A stretch of DNA of 26,453 nucleotides from a virus: positions 1-26,453 of IMG/VR virus record IMGVR_UViG_3300010389_000107, one strand, 5' to 3'. This document shows positions 6,662-12,442 of the stretch, in pieces. The notes beneath the pieces were generated by a model. The model saw nothing but the letters and a program-made list of their open reading frames with translations, had not been told where the DNA came from and did no database searches. Numbering within the stretch: the stretch's first letter is position 1; the number at the start of each line of letters is the position of its first letter. The translations under genes and the position numbers were made by a program.

Positions 6662-7801
6662 TTATAGATTTTGGCTAACTTTATCTAAACTATCTCCTGT
6701 ATCGTAAAACTCGCTTGCATCGCCAGTTCTATCATCGAACTTTCTGACAACTTCTTCATCAACCAATTCCATAATACGATTACGGAACTTCTCTTCCTTC
6801 ATTTTTTCAGTCCACTCAACAGTCCTAAATTTTTCTTCAGTTCCATCTGAAAAGTTTAGTGTATTCCAAGCTCCTGTTGAAAGATGTGGTGAACCTTTTA
6901 GAGCCTCAAAAAGAGATTCGTCGTCAAGAACACCTGTTTCTTCTCCCCACAATATTTTGAACTCACAAGTGCGTCCCTGTGAACCAAAACGGCTCTTCTC
7001 CAATCTTGCCTTAACAAGAGAACCAGTTCGATATCCTTTGTCATCATAAACAAAACTATCTTTTGCCTTGCTTCCTGTAAGCCAAATACGAAGACTATAA
7101 GCATATGCTAGAGCCTTACCGCCTGGAGTGAAGAACTTCTGTGATTGTGTCATATACTTAGGATTCCCATCTGCACCAATATTCAATTTTAGCTGATTAA
7201 GAATCAATAAGGTTGATTGACTTTGAGCAATAGGGATGATCAATTTCGACAATCCTTTTGAAAGAATCCTTGGCTTAACTGCCATTGATGATTGAGGATT
7301 AAAATCGCCTTCAATATCACTGGTAGTTGGAGTTAAAGCCATTGAATCCCAGATGAAAAGAAATTGCTGATCTCCTGTTTTCAACAGATCTTCAATAAGC
7401 TCTAGTGTCTTTTCTACACTAACAGCTTGAACATAAAGGAAGTCATCTAAATCACATCCCATTTTCTCTAAGAACTCTGGACTGATTGATGATTCGCTGT
7501 CTAGATATACAGGAGTAATACCCATTTTCTGAGCATTTACGGCAATTTGAGCGGCCATGTAACTTTTGCCTGTTGCCTCTTCACCTGCTAACTCAATTAC
7601 TTTTCCAACTGGAAGTCCTGTTCGTTTTCCACGACAGATAATTGAATCCAACCAAGTTGAACCTGTTGGAATCCATTGTTTTACTTCTGTTGGATTATCT
7701 TCTTTTAGACTATGAACAATGTTCATGCCTGCTTTTTTGTTAAGCATCGATTGCAGATCGCGCACCGATAGCTTACCAGTTTTTTCTGGTTGCTTTTTCA
7801 T
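6662..7801 (-). CDS. uvsX: UvsX/RecA-type recombinase
   Basis: A strand-exchange ATPase of 379 aa that coats single-stranded DNA and drives homologous pairing, recombination-dependent replication and repair. Walker A GEEATGKS is at residues 73-80, the catalytic acidic segment YLDSESS at 99-105 and Walker B FLFIWDS at 147-153. The stretch NQLKLNIGADGNPKYMTQSQKFFTPGG is cut here to its key parts: NQLK before DNA loop 2 and TPGGKAL after it, as in RecA. The C-terminus is acidic. I take the ATG at 7801 because an AGGAG site stands just before it. A longer frame from GTG at 7837 would start inside the terminator at 7828-7866. Transcription must therefore come mainly by read-through from ssb. The nearest relatives are T4 UvsX (about 390 aa) and RecA; the symbol is by family. 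Confidence 0.93.
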   Translation of the reverse strand: MKKQPEKTGKLSVRDLQSMLNKKAGMNIVHSLKEDNPTEVKQWIPTGSTWLDSIICRGKRTGLPVGKVIELAGEEATGKSYMAAQIAVNAQKMGITPVYLDSESSISPEFLEKMGCDLDDFLYVQAVSVEKTLELIEDLLKTGDQQFLFIWDSMALTPTTSDIEGDFNPQSSMAVKPRILSKGLSKLIIPIAQSQSTLLILNQLKLNIGADGNPKYMTQSQKFFTPGGKALAYAYSLRIWLTGSKAKDSFVYDDKGYRTGSLVKARLEKSRFGSQGRTCEFKILWGEETGVLDDESLFEALKGSPHLSTGAWNTLNFSDGTEEKFRTVEWTEKMKEEKFRNRIMELVDEEVVRKFDDRTGDASEFYDTGDSLDKVSQNL

Positions 7802-7827
7802 ATTTAATTTTCTCCTATTATTCCGAT

Positions 7828-7866
7828 AAAAAAACACCGGTCAAAACCAAAGATCTCAACCGGTGT
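7828..7866 (-). terminator. Intrinsic terminator between ssb and uvsX
   Basis: On the minus strand an 8-bp GC-rich stem, ACACCGGT paired with ACCGGTGT, encloses a 17-base loop and is followed directly by a run of T (7828-7833). It stands 33 bases after the ssb stop and 27 bases before the uvsX start, with no room for a separate promoter between. It is likely an intentionally leaky terminator that sets a high ssb to recombinase ratio. Confidence 0.85.
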
Positions 7867-7898
7867 CTCTACTAATATATATCAGCTAAAATTATTTT

Positions 7899-8639
7899 TT
7901 AATCTAAAAGTGAATTTAAAGCCTGATCAATACTGGAGGATTCTGATTCTTTTGCTCCATATTTTTCAGTTTCTTCTTTTTCTTCACCGTCATCTGCAAA
8001 GTAAGCATCAAGCAAAGCTCGAACCTCTTCGCTGGTTCGTCGTTTATGGAGTTTATCAAAGTCAGGAATACTATCCAACAATTCCTTACACTCTTCATCT
8101 CCAATATCTTCACAAAGCATAGAACTACGACGCTTAAATGTTAGAGAAGTCTCTGGATATAGTTTACCTGCTGTCTTCTCATATCGAAGATCAATATCTA
8201 CACCATTCTCTTGATCTGTAATATCTCCGTAGTCAGGATTCAATACAGTCTCCAAAAGAGTTTGGTATACTGTCTTTGAATAGCCCCAAACACGAGCACC
8301 TTCTCCCTCTTCACCTCGAACTAGAACTGGTGAAAAGAAGCGTTGCTTACGCACAAGCTTTCGTGCCATTTCCTTGCTTTCATCATCTCCATCATTATAA
8401 AGCTTAGAAACAAAATCACATACAGCGCACTCTTCACCAAAGTTGTGCTTTGGACATAGCACACTCTCATTATTTAAACCATAATGAAAGAAATAAGATT
8501 TAAAAGGATCTCCGTCTTCTGTTGGAAGAATACGAATTGTTTGTGTTCCAGTTTGTGGTTTCCAGAACTTTGCTAGTTGTCCACCTTTACCTTTCAAGGT
8601 ATTCAATTTGTTGCGCATTTTACTAATATCAATAGCCAT
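7899..8639 (-). CDS. Single-stranded DNA-binding protein, T4 gp32-like
   Basis: A gp32-type protein of 246 aa that coats single-stranded DNA during replication and recombination. The basic N-terminus (SKMRNKLNTLKGKGG) resembles the cooperativity segment of gp32. The zinc knuckle is Cys62-x2-His65-x5-Cys71-x2-Cys74 in CPKHNFGEECAVC. An OB-fold core follows (ARVWGYSKTVYQTLLE, near 110-130), and the tail is very acidic (DDGEEKEETE) and ends SSSIDQALNSLLD, the kind of tail that recruits partner proteins. I chose the ATG at 8639, which has CGGAGAAAA before it. The longer frame back to 8729 would overlap the promoter and has no ribosome site. It is monocistronic in design: its own strong promoter, a structured leader and a terminator after it. 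T4 gp32 is 301 aa. Confidence 0.92.
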   Translation of the reverse strand: MAIDISKMRNKLNTLKGKGGQLAKFWKPQTGTQTIRILPTEDGDPFKSYFFHYGLNNESVLCPKHNFGEECAVCDFVSKLYNDGDDESKEMARKLVRKQRFFSPVLVRGEEGEGARVWGYSKTVYQTLLETVLNPDYGDITDQENGVDIDLRYEKTAGKLYPETSLTFKRRSSMLCEDIGDEECKELLDSIPDFDKLHKRRTSEEVRALLDAYFADDGEEKEETEKYGAKESESSSIDQALNSLLD

Positions 8640-8700
8640 TGTTTTTTCTCCGTTACACCCTTCTCGGGCGAGTTGTTGTTGGGATCTTGCGATCACTTGC
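8640..8700 (-). promoter_or_regulatory. Structured leader of the ssb mRNA, possible autoregulatory site
   Basis: The expected transcript begins near 8694 and its leader of about 55 bases is richer in G and C than its surroundings. It can form GATC-GCAA-GATC, a small stem with a GNRA tetraloop, then CGCCC-GAGAA-GGGTG, a 5-bp stem with one wobble pair, ending shortly before the GGAG ribosome site. T4 gp32 is known to repress its own translation by binding a structured leader. A similar role here is inference. Confidence 0.4.
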
Positions 8701-8729
8701 ATTCTAGCACAGATCGTTTGACTTGTCAA
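8701..8729 (-). promoter_or_regulatory. Strong sigma70-type promoter of ssb
   Basis: The minus strand has TTGACA (8724-8729), a 17-base spacer and TAGAAT (8701-8706) preceded by TGC, an extended -10. The -35 box forms half of an inverted repeat TTGAC-AA-GTCAA (8718-8729), a possible operator for a repressor. The arrangement matches the second promoter at 6611-6639. The gap between the tubulin-like gene and ssb holds little else. Confidence 0.88.
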
Positions 8730-8744
8730 GCGACCCGAAGTTGA

Positions 8745-9554
8745 TCATACAGAATTCTGAACTATGTGAGTTGTGAACTCTATAAAACCATACTTATCTG
8801 TTTGATTTGATTCGAATATAGCAAATGTTTTTGCTGTCTCTTCTTCGTTATTTAAAATTTTATTTTTTATATTTTGTAATAATTTACCATCTTTTTTTAT
8901 ATCTTCTTTGGAAAAAGAAAAGTAAAATCTTTGCTTGGTTATATGATTCATGTTAAAAAATGGTTTATTACCATTTTCCATATCATATAAACCAATAGTG
9001 CAAATTCTGTCTATCTCATTTATATCTTCTTTTGTTTCGAATAAAGGTTTTGAATTTTTAAAATACATGATGCTATGAAAAGTATAGCAAAATAATTCAT
9101 TTAATTTTTGATAATACTGGTCTAGTGGTATATCATCTAATAGGGATTCAAGATTGGAATTATTAACTAAATAAACTTTCTCAAGTAGACCTGAACGAGC
9201 ATATTCTTGTAAGACATTGGTAACAATCTTTTGTTGTAGTTTTCCTGTAGAGGATAGCAAACTTTCATCTGTATTAAAACAGACAACACTTATTTTACTA
9301 CTCTTAATTTTTTCTAATACTCTAAGGGTTAAGCCAGATATATTACCTGAAGCAGAGAGAAAAACAAAAACATCCTCAGAAGTGCTGGATAATAGCTTGC
9401 CAAGACTGGGACAATTTTTTTCATATTCTTCTGGATTCTTTTGTTTTTTAACATTTATTCCTTCGTCTATCTCTAGAACTTTATATTGAGAATTTTTCCC
9501 TAATTCTCTTACCAGGCCACATCCAGTATTACCAATACCAATTAAACTAATCAT
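8745..9554 (-). CDS. Divergent tubulin/FtsZ-like protein
   Basis: A protein of 269 aa whose layout follows the FtsZ/tubulin GTPase fold. Residues 2-15 (ISLIGIGNTGCGLV) form a strand and glycine-rich turn like the first nucleotide loop. Residues 61-92 (strand, SASGNISG, helix, strand ISVVCFN) fall where the GGGTGSG loop and next helix and strand lie, but the loop is degraded. Residues 100-165 (long helix, then VYLVNNSNLESLL, then a helix) closely follow the FtsZ segment that reads VIPNDxLL. DINEIDRICTIG (177-188) sits at the T7-loop position, and a C-terminal domain with RFYFSFSKEDI follows. The gene overlaps the MazG-like gene and precedes ssb. Phage tubulins such as PhuZ position DNA or form filaments. 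With its weak G-loop this one may bind nucleotide poorly. The assignment comes from pattern only; a Rossmann-like protein of another family is the main alternative. Confidence 0.5.
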   Translation of the reverse strand: MISLIGIGNTGCGLVRELGKNSQYKVLEIDEGINVKKQKNPEEYEKNCPSLGKLLSSTSEDVFVFLSASGNISGLTLRVLEKIKSSKISVVCFNTDESLLSSTGKLQQKIVTNVLQEYARSGLLEKVYLVNNSNLESLLDDIPLDQYYQKLNELFCYTFHSIMYFKNSKPLFETKEDINEIDRICTIGLYDMENGNKPFFNMNHITKQRFYFSFSKEDIKKDGKLLQNIKNKILNNEEETAKTFAIFESNQTDKYGFIEFTTHIVQNSV

Positions 9555-9855
9555 CTTGCTCCTTTATGAAATATCTGCCCCAATAAAGACCCAGTTTCTC
9601 CTGTCTTTCTTCTATTACATCGCTTAACTTACTTGTTCCTAAAGATACTTGAAGCCAATCTATTAATTCAACTAACTCTGCTAAATTTTGAATTGATTTA
9701 GTCATTTCTAATAAATCAATTTCGCTTCTTATTTTAGAAATGATTGCCTGAAAGAAATCTTCATCTGAAGAAAGAGAAACTATATCTACTTCTTTTTCTT
9801 TCACCTTATCAAAGGCATTCATTAATTCTTTTGCCACATTATCTCTTATAAGCAT
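9547..9855 (-). CDS. MazG-like / all-alpha NTP pyrophosphatase
   Basis: A small all-helical protein of 102 aa. It opens MLIRDNVAKELM, like the L-V-R-D-K-I-P start of house-cleaning NTP pyrophosphatases and phosphoribosyl-ATP pyrophosphohydrolase relatives. It continues with a helix carrying SKIRSEIDLLEM (residues 41-52), then NLAELVELIDWLQ (57-69, the place of the family's EELADVLEVI helix), and ends with EERQEKLGLYWGRYFI (83-98), matching the family's K-x3-RGGFxxRI tail. The acidic residues on the first two helices would hold Mg2+. Enzymes of this family hydrolyse non-canonical or excess NTPs. It overlaps the polymerase stop (TAATG) and the tubulin-like start, so all three are translated together; sanitising the nucleotide pool for the adjacent polymerase is a fair inference. 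The substrate is unknown. Confidence 0.65.
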   Translation of the reverse strand: MLIRDNVAKELMNAFDKVKEKEVDIVSLSSDEDFFQAIISKIRSEIDLLEMTKSIQNLAELVELIDWLQVSLGTSKLSDVIEERQEKLGLYWGRYFIKEQDD

Positions 9856-11030
9856 TATAATTTCCTTAATTGTCCGTAGTCTTTACCTGCTGAAATATTA
9901 ACAGGAAATGTTCCTAATTTGGTTTTAGCAAAAGTAGAAAGTATAATATTAATTAGTTTTTTATCTTCTTTTGCAAGATCAATAACAACACTATCATGAA
10001 CTAAAAAGCTAATAAAACTCTTTTTATCTTTTAGTATTTTATTTATTTTTGATACTTGATCTAAAAATAATTCAGTAGTACTACTTTGTATTAAGTAATT
10101 TAAACTATGAAATTGATCTGATTCTATTTTTCTTCCATATAAACTAGTGATTATACGACCATCGTATTTTTGTTCCATCAATTTGTTAAGCCCAAAATAA
10201 TTTTCGTATTTTTTTGTATCAATTTTCTTGGAACCATACAACCAAGAAAATATTTCTTTCTTTGCTTCTTCTCTTGTAATTCCCAATCTCTCTGCATTCC
10301 ATTCATGGATATCGTTTTTTGGTTGCTCCTCTCCTGATAAGCCAAGTAGGACTCTCACTTCTGCTGCGTTGTAATCCAATTCAACAAAAAGATCGTTTGT
10401 TGGTTTGATTATTGAACGGTATTTACTATCCAAATTAAGAATAGGAAATGTCTTAGGATTAGTTGTAAGCCTTCCTGTCTTGGACCCAAACAAGTTGTAG
10501 CTTACATTGTGTTTGGCTTCTCCTAATCTATTTAAGAGAGTTCTAGCCCTATTATCGTGCCTGTTTTCGTTTAAGATCGACAAGTCAATATTGAGCTTTT
10601 TATTAGAGATAGAATTTAAGATTTTTTCTGTCTCTAATAACAAATTATAATTGACTGGTTTTTCGTTGTTTTCCAATACCCAATCAATTATCCTGGTTTT
10701 GATCTCGCACAACTCCAAAAGAAATTGTTCTGGAACGAGATCGAAAAAACAATTTTCATCCAAACTGACTTTTGCTGTGACAAACGATTTATGATAAGAA
10801 GATAATTTTTTTGTGTATTTCTCCCATTCCTCATTTAAATGTGGGGGGCAAACTTCACTCATGGTTTTACCGCCAACATACAATGAGGCATAGACCACAT
10901 TTCTATCACTCAAATACTCGGCATACTTCCAAGTTTTCGTTAGGTTTTCTGGTAGTTTGTCGTAATGGAGCTTGCCTTGGTGATAAATTCCTTTACACCA
11001 ATCTTTGTTATCAAGTGTTACAAAAGTCAA
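9855..11030 (-). CDS. Family A (Pol I-like) DNA polymerase, compact form without exonuclease domains
   Basis: The phage DNA polymerase, 391 aa, made almost only of the palm-fingers-thumb unit. SKTGRLTT (183-190) is the conserved TGRLSS block. Motif A is ELDYNAAEVRVLLG (217-230, Asp219 and Glu224). Motif B is REEAKKEIFSWLYG (253-266, Arg253, Lys257 or 258, Phe261, Tyr265). NYLIQSSTTELF (311-322) and motif C LVHDSVV (343-349) follow. Motif C reads His-Asp-Ser where most relatives have His-Asp-Glu; the metal-binding Asp346 is kept. The first 100 residues are not recognisable and there is no room for a 3'-5' proofreading or 5' nuclease domain. The start codon is TTG at 11030, five bases after GAGG; no in-frame ATG exists before residue 57. 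It begins eight bases after the end of the virion operon and heads the replication block. Confidence 0.92.
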   Translation of the reverse strand: MTFVTLDNKDWCKGIYHQGKLHYDKLPENLTKTWKYAEYLSDRNVVYASLYVGGKTMSEVCPPHLNEEWEKYTKKLSSYHKSFVTAKVSLDENCFFDLVPEQFLLELCEIKTRIIDWVLENNEKPVNYNLLLETEKILNSISNKKLNIDLSILNENRHDNRARTLLNRLGEAKHNVSYNLFGSKTGRLTTNPKTFPILNLDSKYRSIIKPTNDLFVELDYNAAEVRVLLGLSGEEQPKNDIHEWNAERLGITREEAKKEIFSWLYGSKKIDTKKYENYFGLNKLMEQKYDGRIITSLYGRKIESDQFHSLNYLIQSSTTELFLDQVSKINKILKDKKSFISFLVHDSVVIDLAKEDKKLINIILSTFAKTKLGTFPVNISAGKDYGQLRKL

Positions 11031-11038
11031 CTTTTCCT

Positions 11039-12442
11039 CTATAGCTTGAAGTTCGTGTTTTTTCTCTTAGAGATCTCCTTGTTGTTGATCTCTCCCTGAA
11101 GATACACCATCGCTGCGGAAATGTCAACCCTCTTGGCAAGATTACTGGTTTTTTCTACAATATCTAAAAACTTTCTCTGGGACCAATTACAATTAGCTTC
11201 TCTGCCTTTAATGAAAACATATAACTTTACCCAACTTTGCGTAATTTTTTCTTGAACAAATAAGTCTAAATTTATTACAGGTCTTTCATATATTTTTTTT
11301 ATTGTTGAAAATCTATTTTCATTTTTTTTAACTTCTAATTTTTCATAATATGGATCGTATTCTACAAAAGAATTATACATTTTTCCAATATATCTTTTTA
11401 AATCATAAAAATCATTATCATTAACAATATTATAGTAAAAAACACCACCAATACCATCTATAAGATTTTTAAATAAATCATAATCTTTTAATCTTTCTTT
11501 ACAATCTTCATAATTGTCTTCGCAATCAAAAAAATTTACTTCTTCGCTTAGTATTCCCTCTTCTACTAATCGCTTAACTCTTTGATTATAATAATATTTC
11601 ATTCTTGGAGAAGTCACATCTGCAATTAGTTGCCATGGGCAATCTTTATTTATAATAAATCCTCTTTCTTTTACATAATCCATATAGCAAGAAAAATAAT
11701 CATCATTTATAAATTTTTGAAATTTAAATTCATCATCATTAACATCTGCATCAAGAAGATCTATAACTAGTCCTGATGTTTTCGTTGGACAAGATCTGGA
11801 ATAAACAAAAGAGCTTTTTGTAAAGACTCGTGAAGGAGTAATCACATCGATAAAATCAGCAAATACTTTAATAAAAGTATCAACATCATATATATCTTTG
11901 CTTCTTTTATATATATCAATATAATCTAACAAATAACTATAATTTTGATCTGAATAAGACAAGTAAAGGGAACTAGTTTTTTCGACTCCTTTTTTAGGAG
12001 ACAGAGAATTTAATATACTGCCTTTTGGAACTCTATTCCTAACAATAAAAAGCTGTAAATCAAGTGAGAAATCTTCATAAGCATCAGCTACGAAATCTAA
12101 AACATAAACGGGATCTTCAGAAGTTCCTATATTAGATAAAATAGAATCTTTTGGATATATAGACATCAATTCGCTATTAACTCTACCGTAATGCTGGTGA
12201 TTCATAAAAAATGAATAGGGTTCTTTTTTATCTGTTGTTTCTAGTAACAAATTAGAAGAATTGGGAATATCTATAGCAGAAGGAACTGTCCCTCCAACAA
12301 ATTCTTCATATGCTTGGGTTTGATATATGTATTCTTGTATATATTTTTCTTTTGTTGAACTAGAAAATTTCTTTTTCGGGCCGGCCTCTATTAGTTCATC
12401 TGTTATAATTTTATCTCTTTTTGAAAAATCAAATTTTCTCAT
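11039..12442 (-). CDS. Putative virion-associated protein of unknown function (467 aa)
   Basis: Not firmly recognised. The protein is soluble-looking, rich in Tyr, Asp, Asn and Lys, and has no signal peptide or membrane segment. A mid-region block (residues about 200-300) with DVITPSRVFTKSSFVYSR and CPWQLIADVTSPRMKYYY has the look of a domain I associate with large-phage structural proteins of unknown role, but no database match is claimed. A second half with paired acidic and aromatic motifs (CEDNYEDCKERLKDYD, DGIGGVFYYN) follows. The ATG overlaps the stop of the 867-aa hub-like gene by one base (TAATG), so it is the last gene of the tail and baseplate block and is probably a baseplate or tail-tip component. 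A weak promoter candidate for the polymerase lies inside its 3' end. Confidence 0.6.
   Translation of the reverse strand: MRKFDFSKRDKIITDELIEAGPKKKFSSSTKEKYIQEYIYQTQAYEEFVGGTVPSAIDIPNSSNLLLETTDKKEPYSFFMNHQHYGRVNSELMSIYPKDSILSNIGTSEDPVYVLDFVADAYEDFSLDLQLFIVRNRVPKGSILNSLSPKKGVEKTSSLYLSYSDQNYSYLLDYIDIYKRSKDIYDVDTFIKVFADFIDVITPSRVFTKSSFVYSRSCPTKTSGLVIDLLDADVNDDEFKFQKFINDDYFSCYMDYVKERGFIINKDCPWQLIADVTSPRMKYYYNQRVKRLVEEGILSEEVNFFDCEDNYEDCKERLKDYDLFKNLIDGIGGVFYYNIVNDNDFYDLKRYIGKMYNSFVEYDPYYEKLEVKKNENRFSTIKKIYERPVINLDLFVQEKITQSWVKLYVFIKGREANCNWSQRKFLDIVEKTSNLAKRVDISAAMVYLQGEINNKEISKRKNTNFKL
11099..11127 (-). promoter_or_regulatory. Possible sigma70 promoter for the polymerase operon
   Basis: The minus strand holds a perfect TTGACA (11122-11127), a 17-base spacer and TATCTT (11099-11104, four of six -10 matches), about 65 bases before the polymerase TTG start. 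It lies inside the coding sequence of the preceding late gene. An early promoter is expected here because the polymerase block should not wait for late transcription. Chance occurrence in coding DNA cannot be excluded. Confidence 0.35.

Noticed and set aside
7802-7837. A 12-residue N-terminal extension of UvsX from GTG at 7837
   Set aside because: The GTG lies in the stem and T-run of the terminator; the ATG at 7801 has an AGGAG site at proper spacing.
8640-8729. A 30-residue N-terminal extension of the ssb protein starting at 8729
   Set aside because: It would start on the -35 box of the ssb promoter, has no ribosome site and is not gp32-like; the ATG at 8639 with GGAGAAAA is preferred.
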